The position numbers were made by a program, and so were the translations under genes. From a virus, in IMG/VR virus record IMGVR_UViG_3300035698_005196, positions 1 to 29,717 of that record: a stretch of 29,717 nucleotides of DNA. The stretch is one strand, 5' to 3'. Numbering within the stretch: position 1 is the stretch's first letter; the number at the start of each line of letters is the position of its first letter. Of this stretch, positions 1 to 9,392 are shown piece after piece. The notes beneath the pieces were generated by a model. It saw only the letters and a list, made by a program, of their open reading frames with translations, was not told the DNA's origin and made no database searches.

Positions 1-1394
1 ATCAAGACGTTGGTTGTTGTCTCACCAGCTTTGTATACAACCTTCACCATCCGGTTGCCATTAGGAACCCTCTTATCAAGGAATGTGATTCTACCTGAAC
101 TGTCCCAATCAATTGAACTTAAAGGGATCTCTTCACTTACAACTGAATCATTGTCAAGGGCTGCATACCTCATCGTGGGAGCTGTTGAATAATCGGCAGT
201 AGTACAGACGGCCTTAATGAAATACATACTATCTGAACTGTTTACTGTAGTCTTTTCCCAGGCATCCAAATAGTCCCAGGTAAGCCTACCTCCTGCAGTG
301 AAATCATCAGCACCGGATGTCTGAGCTGTTGGAGTAAAAGCCACCCAAGTTGTTCCGTTGTAATAATACCAAGTCACATCAGTTGTACCTGTATCAACGC
401 CAATGGTTGCAAGCCTGGTTGTCATACCAAAGAATCTACTACTGACACCAAAGTATATCTCATCATCATTTGCTGGAGTTGTAGCAAAGACATTAAAAGC
501 AGTCCCCTCAAGTGAGTTAGCTTCAACAGTGTTATCTGAATATGTACCACCGTCACTTGAATACACAGCATCATAGGTTGCATTCTTTCTAAGGAAGTAC
601 ACATAGTTCACTTCAGTTATGTTGCCTGGAAGCTGAAGCTCATCGTTCTCATCCCAATCACGGGCATAAGGTTCATCAGTTGTTGGATAGATAAAGCTTC
701 TACGAGTATCAAAGTAACCTACTGCAGCAGCAGGTGTATCCCAGACCCTTCCGGTCATACGTTCAACCTCCTCATCCATCCGTGGAAGTAATGTGGCAAG
801 CTCAGTATCTGTGATCTGTGCTGAATAAACATACTTAACGTATAGAATGTTTGAAGCAAGAGCAGTCAGACCGGCAGTTGTCAATACAATCCTACCTGCA
901 TCTTTGTCAAGTGTGTAATGGGTTGTCTCTGTTAGATCAGTGAAGTCAGTACTTCCACTGGCTGCATAAGATACCGTATAACTTCCAGCTATGACCTTTT
1001 GATTATCTAATGTAAAATACTTATTGGTAGTATCACCTGTGCCAACATTCTCATCAATGACATCTATCCCAAGACCGGCAGTGCGAACAACGGTTAAGGT
1101 GTCTGCATAATATGATCCAGTAGTAGTTGTAGCTGTAGTCGATTCAACCCACCGAATTGTGAGAACATCTGCATCATTTATTGGCAGATTGATTGTCAGA
1201 GTTGTCCCACTCATCGAGTAATCATAACTTGCACCTTGGATAAAATCTGTTCGGTTTGAATTGACCTCAACAGAACTTCCCTGTAGACTTGAACCGCTTG
1301 TGACAGGAATTGTATAAGTCCTTCCAGTATCACCGCTTGAACCGCCTAATGCACTGCCCAGTATGATTGTGTTTCTTATTGCGCTTATTGTCAT
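1..1394 (-). CDS. Partial tail/adaptor-like structural protein (first 464 residues)
   Basis: The reading frame is open from an ATG at 1394 to the window edge, so the C-terminus is missing. A good ribosome site (AAAGGAG) precedes the ATG. I checked every codon and found no stop. The first 200 residues are Thr/Ser/Gly-rich beta-type sequence. Around residues 180-210 a segment (ITDTELATLLPRMDEEVER) resembles the helix of gp6-like head-tail adaptors, with acidic residues followed by ERMTGR. Around residues 300-390 aromatic, Thr-rich sequence (WYYYNGTTWVAF, then LTWDYLDAWEKTTVN and a YFIKAVCTTADYSTAPTM tail) resembles repeats in phage baseplate-associated proteins. There is no signal peptide. It follows the 1803-aa lyase-like gene by 13 nt and is probably its operon partner. 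A virion role is inferred from composition and position; the exact family is unknown. Confidence 0.75.
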   Translation of the reverse strand, partial: MTISAIRNTIILGSALGGSSGDTGRTYTIPVTSGSSLQGSSVEVNSNRTDFIQGASYDYSMSGTTLTINLPINDADVLTIRWVESTTATTTTGSYYADTLTVVRTAGLGIDVIDENVGTGDTTNKYFTLDNQKVIAGSYTVSYAASGSTDFTDLTETTHYTLDKDAGRIVLTTAGLTALASNILYVKYVYSAQITDTELATLLPRMDEEVERMTGRVWDTPAAAVGYFDTRRSFIYPTTDEPYARDWDENDELQLPGNITEVNYVYFLRKNATYDAVYSSDGGTYSDNTVEANSLEGTAFNVFATTPANDDEIYFGVSSRFFGMTTRLATIGVDTGTTDVTWYYYNGTTWVAFTPTAQTSGADDFTAGGRLTWDYLDAWEKTTVNSSDSMYFIKAVCTTADYSTAPTMRYAALDNDSVVSEEIPLSSIDWDSSGRITFLDKRVPNGNRMVKVVYKAGETTTNVL

Positions 1395-1407
1395 TTTTTC
1401 ATCTCCT

Positions 1408-4400
1408 TTAACCTGTTATAATACCTTTGTAATTCTCACCGAATGTTAGGATATGTCCATTAGAGGGTGCGCCCCTATTGGCAAAAGTGATTGTGTTATT
1501 GAAAAATGTTGTACCGGCACTGATAAATGTAATGTTTCCTGTACCAATGTCACAGGCAGTAGAGATACTACAATTATCAGTTCCGTCAAACTCCCAGTTA
1601 GTATCTGTATTCGGACAATCACAAGGACTACCACCAAGAGCACCGATAGTAATGTTTAGAATACTTGTTGAGTTCTTGATTGATGAATCTGTTGCCAGTG
1701 TTACGTTAGCAAAGAAACTGTATGTGTTTCCTTCACTACCGGTTGCATTAACTCTCCAATAGAATCTAACCTTTGCACCGTCTTGGATAGTGAATGATGT
1801 ATTTGCGTTTGTATCATTTGTGCAAAATGGTGTAGCATCGCATGATTGAATAAGTCCACTCTTCGGGTAAACACAGGTTTCATTGGTGACATTATATCTA
1901 ACATAAGTTACATTAGCTGCACCGCAATCATTAGCATCATACTCAGTAAGGTTGCTTGATTGATTATAATAGTCCGTTGATAAACAAGTAAGGTTTCTCC
2001 ATTCAGTCCATGATGTATTTGTGATGTTTGGAGTACAACCGACGGCAGTAACAGGTTTGAAATCTGATTTATTGATATCACTTACTTCTGTTGCATTGAG
2101 AGCATAGCCAGAATATACTCTAAAGAAACCAATCGTACCATTAACCCAAGCACCACCATCTCTTGTTGCAACTCTTATTCTGGTAATAGTAGTATTTGAA
2201 TCCTGATTACATCCACCACTATCTGCAACCACTGAACCGTTTATATAAAATACTATTGTATCTGCGGGATTATCGAACACAACACAAATGTGTCTCTCTT
2301 TATTGAAACTGAAGGTGCCTGTCGTTGAGACATCACCGCAACCATTGGCTTGTAATGAATACTTACCATCTGTCTCTTGTTTTAAAGACCATCTGCTATT
2401 AAAACTCCAACCAAAATATACCTCTGCAGGGGGTGTTTCTGATTGATTAACTACAGCACAAATACTGACACTCTCAGTCAGACCATATTGGATCCCTGTC
2501 ACATCTGTTGTTTGTGAATAATCATTTGTGCCATCATAAACAGACCTCCATCCGTTAGTGAAGTTGCCGAAGTATGCACCATCTTTCAAGGTCAGATTAT
2601 TTAAGTATGGTCCAGCCAAATCATAACCGATAGTGCCTGAAGTCTCATTGAACGGAAAGAACATACTCAGATTCTTGCCCATATCGGATGCTGGATCAAG
2701 ACTGACATTCACAACACAAGGGCCATTATGACAAGTGACATCTACACTATATGTATAGTTCTCATGCTGTGAATGGTTCCCATTAGCATAAGGTGTCACC
2801 CAATCAATGCCAAGCGTTGTAACTCCTGCTACCGCATCAGCGATTGTATAGTAATCTCCATTCTGACCGGTTGTAACATCGAAGGTCACATTATTCAGAC
2901 TCTCCTTCACAATAGATACAGCAGTCACACCATTCTTTAGGACACTATGATTATCTGTCCCTATATCTGTTGTGTTTACAATGATCCGGACAGTCCTGGG
3001 TTCATCAATATAGTCTGCACGTTCCCAAGTATTTGCAGTCAGTACCATCTCTGTAGCACTCCTCGTGATGAACATAGAAATTGAATCATTTGCTTGGGTT
3101 ATGTTGTAAGTACCGACATCTATAAAAGTTGCATTGAAAGCTCCAGCCTCAGTAGCACCTTTATATGCTAAGGCCCAACCATCAGTTTCAAGCGCACCAT
3201 CAACTGCCTTACCATCCTCATTCCAATCAAAGATAACTTTGTGAGTACCGTTGAATTGAACACCACTATCATTGGCTGCATTAGATACATAGACAATAGC
3301 TTTCTGTTCACCGTCTAAGTACCAGTGATGGGTATGCAATACATCATTTTCTCCCTGGGTCCCATTATAGAATAAAACCCGTGAATAATTCTTCCCAGGA
3401 TTATCGTTTTTTGTTTTGGCAAAACTGATAGCTATATTAGTTTCCCCACCAGATATGTTCAACCCATACTGTGAGTAATGAAGCTCGGTGATCATATTCC
3501 TACCACTGTTGTTCTGTGTGAAATTTGTATCATTCAAGGTAAGCCCAAATTCATTATAAACCCAAATAAAGTTATGGAAGAATTTTGTCTCATTTGATGC
3601 GTTCACGGAGGATCGCTTGACAACCATATCATTATACTTAACAAAGTATTCCTTAACATCACTTGTATTCTCCTGTGGTCTCCAGACAAATACACCACCA
3701 AACTCAGCATCAGCAGTACCAAATGGATTCTCTAAGTCACCACCGTACATCATAGGGAACCTCCTATAATCTGGATAGTCTGTTGAGAAACTTGCAGAAG
3801 CACAATCACTCATCCCATAGTATTGACTCTTTGGGGCATTTCCACAAGTTGCAGAGTATTCACCATTAAGCCCTTCATCTGTCTGAGTCATGTCCCTGAA
3901 AGAAATACCATTCTTCCAGGTATCAGCTGCAACATCATTATCAAATGGGACCTGGACTTCATCAATAAACGGTTCACCAAGTGCATATAACATATATCCC
4001 TGAGCCTGTGAATGTCCACCACCTCTTTCTTCTCCACCATCAACGTGCAACAAAGTATCATTCCGGTAACTGTAATTGTCCCTCATCATAAAAATATCAT
4101 TAGCATTGTCAAATGCAATCAACGAAATGTTACTCTCTTCTGGAGACTTCTTACTTGTAATTTCCAGTTCTAATTGTGAATAGAGATACAAGTCAGGAGG
4201 TGGCCACTTGCAATCACCAGTGGCTTTATATAAGTCCCTTAGCCACATTAATGTTTCTTTGATATTCTTGTCATTACATAGGAGAGCATCATAAAGCATG
4301 ACATCGCACTCAATAAGATTATAGTCAGATATGTCTTGGTAACTGTTTGTATCTCCCCTGCTAATATATCTTTGATGGTTAGGTTCATCCCTTCGATAAG

Positions 4401-6819
4401 TAGAACCAAGATAAGTATGATCAAGCTGCTGAGTGATAATTTCTCTACCCCACGCACAGTACATATTTTGATAGTCATTGATATCATCCCTTAGATTATA
4501 TCGTTTCATAAGCCAAGCGTTCTCCATAAGGTGATTTTGTGAATAGGACTTGTATAACCAACCCTCCTGATAATTAGCCCACGAATCATTCTTATATGCT
4601 CTGTAGTAAGAAATCTCACGGTCCATCCATTCCTTTGCAATGTTTGGTGAATCATACTTATCAATAGCGTGTAAAAGCAAACTGGGATTATCTGCACTTG
4701 CACCTAATAGCATATAACAGAAGCCACCCATACCTGATCCAAAACCTTTACCATTGTCACCACTGATAGTATCATCAGTATCATCATAAGGTCTGGTATT
4801 TACAAGCTGAGTAATACCCTGGCATATAGCCTCAAAATCTCTACTGTAATTGATAGCTTGTGCTTGTGTCAAATTAGGAAACATATAATCAAATGTCAGA
4901 CCTACATGGAATAATTCATGGATAGTTTGTACATTTGTATAGGTAGAGGCAGCTATTCCACTCCATCCGTCTAAATGATTGTAGGCTCTATCACACATAG
5001 TTTTACCAGGATAATTGGACCATCCATTGATTACACAAGCTATTGCATTCTCACGCCCTTTCTTTCCCCTTGGGTCTACATCATCAGCATCCCATCCAGC
5101 GTTAAAATCATCAGCTTCTTTTACCCTCAGCTGTGTATAAGTTGCATAAGGTACGGGATTACTTGTATTTGTAAAAAACTGTTCATAGGTTCCAAAGAAT
5201 TGAGTCCTATTCCATAAGCCCCACGGTCTTGCTAAATAAGGCACATACACAGTCTCATTATTGTTATCCTCATCACTCTCAGTATTGTTTTTACCAATAT
5301 CAACTCTAAAAGTACAATCGTGAAATCCACTTCTGGGATCCGCCCAATGACAGGTAAAGATTGTATCAGCATAACTATCTGTTTGATTTGTTCCATTGCA
5401 GATCTGTGTGACTGACCCATTAAGAGAACAATCAAAGGACCAGTTATAAAGATTTGAATTGTTAGTCCCGAAGTTCTGGATAGTGAATGTTACGTTGAAC
5501 ACATTTAATTTATAGAAGCTGTTGTTCCGGTCACTCCAATTTATAGGAAGTGAATATGTTACGTTGTGCAAGAACAGATCAATCTCTGGTGGTGTACCAA
5601 GCCTTTGCTTATCCCATAGATCATATACATAGCTGTTGTTAAGTGGCGTTCCATTCCAGATCAGAAGCTCATCAATATATCCTTCCATGTTAATTGAACT
5701 AAATTGACCATACCCTATTGTTATCAATTCACCAATCGTATAGTTGAGATTCCCATAAGGAGTACTTGAATTGGCTTGGAGTGTACCATCCACCCATACT
5801 GTCACATTCTTCTCATCATATTGATAACAGTTGTATGACCAATAACCAGCAGTACTCCTCTCACCATAATCATCTGTTGCTTTTCCAGTTGCAGCATCCC
5901 ATTCAACATGGACACTGTATTGATTCTCCGTAAGCCATTTAATGTTTTGTCCTGTACCCATAGCGAATAAACTCTGTGAATTGCTACCTGGTTGTGTAGT
6001 ATACTTCTGCCACAAACAAATGGCCATACCATTATTTAAAGAAGCATTCAAAGCTGAAGATATTTTATCGGTACTATCTTTTGTGAAGTTGAAGCAACCA
6101 TACCATTTACAGAAGGATTTATTCACCCATGTAGCACCATCAACAGCAGTGAATATATGTCTTCTGTTACCGGTACTGTTTAGCCAAGTTGATTCCACAT
6201 CACCAGTTAGATTAATTATCAGCATCGAAGAAGGTTCTGGATCATACATTCTTACACTATAAGTCACACTACTAACTAAAGGCCGATACTTAATAAAAAT
6301 CTTTGGAGCAACGGTCTTATAGGTCTTAACCTTTTGATAGTAAGCACCGTCCTGCCATTCAATAACCATGTTGTGCCCAAACCCAAACGGACTTGTTATG
6401 TCTTGAGACTCACCATCATAGGTGATCTTGCTATATTGAAACGAGAGTATCTTACCTTCACAGTTATAACAGGAATGGATTTCAGAAAGTGGAATAAACC
6501 TTAAATCTGGAGTCCTACTATCAAACGTCATGTACGTGATCTGGGTGATGTTATCCTTATAATGAACAACCCTTTCCCAGGTTATCATTGGACCATCAAT
6601 AGTATAATTGATCGTTCTATTCTTAGCCCTCATCTTCTTAGAACCATCCCAAAGGATAACTCTCTCTTCAGCAGCTAAGACATACCCTCCATCTTCTGCC
6701 ACAGAGAATCCAGTATAAGTAGGTTTGAAATCAATACGGAGTGATCCAGGTAATAACAAATAGATACTACTGCTAAGAATAACAAGAATTAAAACTCCAA
6801 TCTTTATTCGGTGGGCCAT
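1408..6819 (-). CDS. Membrane-anchored 1803-aa polysaccharide-lyase-like protein with LamG domains
   Basis: I chose the ATG at 6819 (MAHRIKIGVLILVIL) because it lies 1 nt after the upstream stop and opens with Lys/Arg plus a hydrophobic helix (about residues 5-24). The 38 codons upstream overlap the previous gene. Domains in order: beta-rich N-terminus; a LamG/concanavalin-like sandwich (about 240-410, with VWVDG and a DELLIWN-type end); a CARDB-like beta domain (about 410-525); an alpha-helical toroid followed by a beta region (about 530-1150) resembling heparinase II/III or alginate lyases, with the signature-like GGGHSQAQGYMLYALGEPF around His936; further beta domains; a second LamG (about 1385-1585); a Cys-rich beta C-terminus. 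N-X-S/T sequons are very dense, as expected for an exported archaeal glycoprotein. It probably cleaves an acidic host-surface polysaccharide. The lyase call rests on pattern memory and its substrate is unknown. Confidence 0.7.
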   Translation of the reverse strand: MAHRIKIGVLILVILSSSIYLLLPGSLRIDFKPTYTGFSVAEDGGYVLAAEERVILWDGSKKMRAKNRTINYTIDGPMITWERVVHYKDNITQITYMTFDSRTPDLRFIPLSEIHSCYNCEGKILSFQYSKITYDGESQDITSPFGFGHNMVIEWQDGAYYQKVKTYKTVAPKIFIKYRPLVSSVTYSVRMYDPEPSSMLIINLTGDVESTWLNSTGNRRHIFTAVDGATWVNKSFCKWYGCFNFTKDSTDKISSALNASLNNGMAICLWQKYTTQPGSNSQSLFAMGTGQNIKWLTENQYSVHVEWDAATGKATDDYGERSTAGYWSYNCYQYDEKNVTVWVDGTLQANSSTPYGNLNYTIGELITIGYGQFSSINMEGYIDELLIWNGTPLNNSYVYDLWDKQRLGTPPEIDLFLHNVTYSLPINWSDRNNSFYKLNVFNVTFTIQNFGTNNSNLYNWSFDCSLNGSVTQICNGTNQTDSYADTIFTCHWADPRSGFHDCTFRVDIGKNNTESDEDNNNETVYVPYLARPWGLWNRTQFFGTYEQFFTNTSNPVPYATYTQLRVKEADDFNAGWDADDVDPRGKKGRENAIACVINGWSNYPGKTMCDRAYNHLDGWSGIAASTYTNVQTIHELFHVGLTFDYMFPNLTQAQAINYSRDFEAICQGITQLVNTRPYDDTDDTISGDNGKGFGSGMGGFCYMLLGASADNPSLLLHAIDKYDSPNIAKEWMDREISYYRAYKNDSWANYQEGWLYKSYSQNHLMENAWLMKRYNLRDDINDYQNMYCAWGREIITQQLDHTYLGSTYRRDEPNHQRYISRGDTNSYQDISDYNLIECDVMLYDALLCNDKNIKETLMWLRDLYKATGDCKWPPPDLYLYSQLELEITSKKSPEESNISLIAFDNANDIFMMRDNYSYRNDTLLHVDGGEERGGGHSQAQGYMLYALGEPFIDEVQVPFDNDVAADTWKNGISFRDMTQTDEGLNGEYSATCGNAPKSQYYGMSDCASASFSTDYPDYRRFPMMYGGDLENPFGTADAEFGGVFVWRPQENTSDVKEYFVKYNDMVVKRSSVNASNETKFFHNFIWVYNEFGLTLNDTNFTQNNSGRNMITELHYSQYGLNISGGETNIAISFAKTKNDNPGKNYSRVLFYNGTQGENDVLHTHHWYLDGEQKAIVYVSNAANDSGVQFNGTHKVIFDWNEDGKAVDGALETDGWALAYKGATEAGAFNATFIDVGTYNITQANDSISMFITRSATEMVLTANTWERADYIDEPRTVRIIVNTTDIGTDNHSVLKNGVTAVSIVKESLNNVTFDVTTGQNGDYYTIADAVAGVTTLGIDWVTPYANGNHSQHENYTYSVDVTCHNGPCVVNVSLDPASDMGKNLSMFFPFNETSGTIGYDLAGPYLNNLTLKDGAYFGNFTNGWRSVYDGTNDYSQTTDVTGIQYGLTESVSICAVVNQSETPPAEVYFGWSFNSRWSLKQETDGKYSLQANGCGDVSTTGTFSFNKERHICVVFDNPADTIVFYINGSVVADSGGCNQDSNTTITRIRVATRDGGAWVNGTIGFFRVYSGYALNATEVSDINKSDFKPVTAVGCTPNITNTSWTEWRNLTCLSTDYYNQSSNLTEYDANDCGAANVTYVRYNVTNETCVYPKSGLIQSCDATPFCTNDTNANTSFTIQDGAKVRFYWRVNATGSEGNTYSFFANVTLATDSSIKNSTSILNITIGALGGSPCDCPNTDTNWEFDGTDNCSISTACDIGTGNITFISAGTTFFNNTITFANRGAPSNGHILTFGENYKGIITG

Positions 6820-6820
6820 C

Positions 6821-8518
6821 TTAACACCCCGAACCTTCAACTCCACCGTTAGGCCACCCTCTGCATGAGGCATTACCCCAAGAGGAACAATCAGCATTAT
6901 AACATATTGTGCCATTGCCAACAGAATCATCAATCTTTAGTGCTGCTGCAGTCGTACTATCTTGCCGAATTACCAAAGCTACCTGGTCGTCACCTGTATG
7001 ATCTTGCCAAATACTTACAATAGGGATTGCAGTAAAAGATAGGTCCAGATTCCTATAAAATTCATTTGAGCCAGTTCTTTCTGAAGCATTGTTCGGATCT
7101 ACAGATAGACGAACCATACCATTATTGCTTGCCCCATACCTTGTCCTTAGAGCTGTTGCACCTTTGCCTGTAACTATATCCATTCCAAAGTTTGTTTCGG
7201 CCATACCTTCAGCATCAATATAAACAGCAGTACCATTACCGTCATAATCCATTAAGAATCCAGTACCAGTGGAGGTTGCATTACTTATTGCGAAATATAC
7301 AAATGATTCAGTTCCGGTTCCTATAAAAGATTTATCAGTTCTAATGTCAATAGCATTAGATTCTACTGAATCTGTTTGACCCTTAATCAAATCACCACTA
7401 CCATTGTAATGATAAATTCTCAATGCGTGAGAAGCACCGAATTGATTTATCTGGATACCATAACTTGTTCCATCTTGTTGAATCTTTAAGGCCGGTTGGT
7501 CGTCACCTGAAGAATCCTGTTCGATGAATACAAGTGGTCCAGCAGTGATACCACTTTGAATATTTCGATAGAACCAATTTGCACCATTAGCATTTGTACT
7601 TTCAGTTTTGATATAGAAATCTTCTGATTCATTAGCAAAGATGGCGAGTGGTCCTGCACCTTTTTGTGCCCTTACTTTAAGCCCATACTTAGTAGAAGAA
7701 GTTGCAGCTGAATCAATTATCATACCCATTACATCCCCATTATTATCTATGTCAAGTGCGTTTCCTGTACCGTCATTGTAGATACTGAGGACGTCTTGGT
7801 CGTCACCAGAGTTATCTTGTTTGATAGCCATAGTAGGTCCATTGGTCGTTGCTGAAGTCATATCCCTATAAACATACAATAAACCGTCAGCAGTTGAATT
7901 GTGTGATACTTTAACATAATTTTCTGCATCTGTACCTAACCAAGCAGGATGGCCACCCATGCCGGTAGTTACTCTAAGACCATAACTGCTATTTGCTTCT
8001 GAATCAATATCAACAGCAACAGCATCACCATTCTGGTCAATAAATAAACCAGTACCTACACCATCATTTCTAATCTCCAATACTTCTTCATCATAAGTTG
8101 CATTAGAAGCAAGTAATTTCATCATAGATGAAACTGCAGATACTCCTGCTGAGGTCTCAACATGAATAGCATGATTGATTGAATCTGTAACAATATCTAA
8201 GACTCTACCTAAGCCTGATGTTTTAATTAGTTGTAAATTGATAGCAGTTGTGATTTGTGTTATATCCATACGAGCAGCAGAGATATAATCACTTGCAGTA
8301 AGATTTGTTACTGATAGAGTATCAACAGAAAAGGAACCACCAACAGTTAGGTCCCCGGTAACATTAGAAGTATTACATTCGAGATAATCAACACTGGTGA
8401 TATTCCATAAGTCCCTATAATCAGTATTTCCATAAGGCACGTTTTCAATTGAAGAAGCAAGTGTACTCATCAGTACAAGAATCACTATTGCTATGATGAT
8501 TGATATGGTTCTTTTCAT
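6821..8518 (-). CDS. Secreted fibre-like repeat protein (565 aa)
   Basis: Residues 1-22 form a clear signal peptide (MKRT, a run of Ile/Val/Leu, then LASS). Next comes a segment typical of tail fibres and archaeal surface proteins (SNVTGDLTVGGSFSVDTLSV, about 51-70). The body is a repeat array: the motif QDxxGDDQ appears at about residues 234, 334 and 505, each after a YRN/YRD ... GP or IP stretch and followed by a DGT or IRQD beta unit. Four cysteines sit in the last 27 residues (539, 544, 552, 565) and may form disulfides. The ATG at 8518 follows the previous stop by 2 nt and no good ribosome site is visible, so translation is probably coupled. It overlaps nothing and runs straight into the lyase-like gene. 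A receptor-binding or surface-fibre role is inferred; export is predicted from the signal peptide. Confidence 0.8.
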   Translation of the reverse strand: MKRTISIIIAIVILVLMSTLASSIENVPYGNTDYRDLWNITSVDYLECNTSNVTGDLTVGGSFSVDTLSVTNLTASDYISAARMDITQITTAINLQLIKTSGLGRVLDIVTDSINHAIHVETSAGVSAVSSMMKLLASNATYDEEVLEIRNDGVGTGLFIDQNGDAVAVDIDSEANSSYGLRVTTGMGGHPAWLGTDAENYVKVSHNSTADGLLYVYRDMTSATTNGPTMAIKQDNSGDDQDVLSIYNDGTGNALDIDNNGDVMGMIIDSAATSSTKYGLKVRAQKGAGPLAIFANESEDFYIKTESTNANGANWFYRNIQSGITAGPLVFIEQDSSGDDQPALKIQQDGTSYGIQINQFGASHALRIYHYNGSGDLIKGQTDSVESNAIDIRTDKSFIGTGTESFVYFAISNATSTGTGFLMDYDGNGTAVYIDAEGMAETNFGMDIVTGKGATALRTRYGASNNGMVRLSVDPNNASERTGSNEFYRNLDLSFTAIPIVSIWQDHTGDDQVALVIRQDSTTAAALKIDDSVGNGTICYNADCSSWGNASCRGWPNGGVEGSGC

Positions 8519-8520
8519 CT

Positions 8521-8997
8521 TTATGCTGCGGTTACATCACCATTGATACTGAGAGGCTTCCAAAGACAGATGAACTTAATCACACCTGCAGTAATATTAG
8601 CTGTACCGACAGTTCCAATTACGTCCTGACTGTTCCCGAGTATTTCTTCAACCATAACTGATTCAAGTTCAATTCCAGCATCAACGGTTGCATCATGCCA
8701 AATATCGCCAGCATCAATAGCTGTTGCGTCTGCTACTTGTGCTAAAATGGCAGCAGTATTTCCTGTTATCCCAACCTCGAGGGTTGCAGCACCAGCAAGA
8801 TTTGTAGTACAGATGCCAACAATCTTCACAACAACCGTACCGGTCACGGTGAATATATCAAACGGATCTCCTGTTCCATCATGGTCACCAATAGCATTTG
8901 TAGTACCACCAGCAAATGTGATCTCTTTCTCGGCTTGTTGCCAGCCATCCCACTTGTAATCTTCTCTCATCAAGTCGTTTATATTTTCAAGTGTCAT
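8521..8997 (-). CDS. Small beta-rich virion-type protein (158 aa)
   Basis: The ATG at 8997 follows a GTGAGG ribosome site. The protein has no signal peptide or membrane segment. After an acidic helical start (MTLENINDLMREDYKWDGW) it becomes Gly/Thr/Ala/Val-rich, with AGGTTNAIGDHDGTGDP, GICTTNLAGAATLEVGI, IWHDATVDAG and ANITAGVIKFICLWKPLS. This combination is familiar from uncharacterised structural proteins in many tailed-phage genomes, where it lies among tail-fibre and decoration genes. It sits between the HeH-domain protein and the signal-peptide fibre, 2 nt before the latter. I infer a beta-sandwich virion component; the exact position in the particle cannot be told from the sequence. Confidence 0.75.
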   Translation of the reverse strand: MTLENINDLMREDYKWDGWQQAEKEITFAGGTTNAIGDHDGTGDPFDIFTVTGTVVVKIVGICTTNLAGAATLEVGITGNTAAILAQVADATAIDAGDIWHDATVDAGIELESVMVEEILGNSQDVIGTVGTANITAGVIKFICLWKPLSINGDVTAA

Positions 8998-9009
8998 TTA
9001 TAGCCTCAC

Positions 9010-9351
9010 TTATTTTCTCATGTGTGCAAGAATCTTTTTGATGATAGTCTTCTTACGCATCTTTCCTGTGATCTCTTTCTTCAGTCCAAGATCAGATGCA
9101 TGATCATTGAGTTCATCCTTATCCATGGCAGCAAGCTCATCAGGTGATTTTGATTCAGGCTCAACTTCCTCTGGGACTTCATCAAGAACACCAACTGGTT
9201 CTTCCTTTGGAACTTCAGCAACAACTTCTTCTGGTTGTTCAAACCGATGCTTAACCTTTTCAGGTACAACATCACCGTCCCGAAGAGTAACCCAATCATG
9301 CTCTCTTCCTCTCTCAAGTCTCACACTTACAGTTTCTCCTTTGTGTATCAT
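9010..9351 (-). CDS. Small acidic protein with C-terminal SAP/HeH-like motif (113 aa)
   Basis: The ATG at 9351 has a strong ribosome site (AAGGAG). Residues 1-40 contain VSVRLERGREHDWVTLRDGD followed by VVPEKVKHRF, the type of short beta segment seen in small phage head-tail proteins. Residues 41-70 are a low-complexity Glu/Pro/Val linker. Residues 71-113 (LAAMDKDELNDHASDLGL, then basic KKEITGKMRKKTIIKKIL) fit a helix-extended-loop-helix domain of the SAP/LEM/HeH type, which often binds nucleic acid. It comes first after a T-rich stretch that may end the upstream beta-helix transcript. It is probably a minor structural or DNA-contacting protein; function not established. Confidence 0.75.
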   Translation of the reverse strand: MIHKGETVSVRLERGREHDWVTLRDGDVVPEKVKHRFEQPEEVVAEVPKEEPVGVLDEVPEEVEPESKSPDELAAMDKDELNDHASDLGLKKEITGKMRKKTIIKKILAHMRK

Positions 9352-9373
9352 TTTCAGTCTCCTTCCCTTTTAA

Positions 9374-9388
9374 TAAAAAGGAAAAAAA
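9374..9388 (-). terminator. T-rich putative archaeal terminator after the beta-helix gene
   Basis: Just past the stop codon at 9393 the coding-strand sequence contains T7, CC and T5. Archaeal RNA polymerase commonly terminates at such U-rich runs without a hairpin. The short gap and the strong ribosome site just downstream leave partial read-through possible. Confidence 0.45.
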
Positions 9389-9392
9389 TAAT

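Noticed and set aside
4906-4920. HELFH in the 1803-aa protein (residues 634-638) as a zinc-metalloprotease HExxH site
   Set aside because: It lies in the helical-toroid region, followed by VGLTFDYMFPNL, which fits the lyase-type helix pattern. No downstream third zinc ligand or Met-turn was seen, so coincidence is more likely.
6820-6933. Longer start for the 1803-aa protein at 6933
   Set aside because: The extra 38 codons lie inside the previous gene, and the ATG at 6819 sits 1 nt after that gene's stop and gives a normal anchor sequence.
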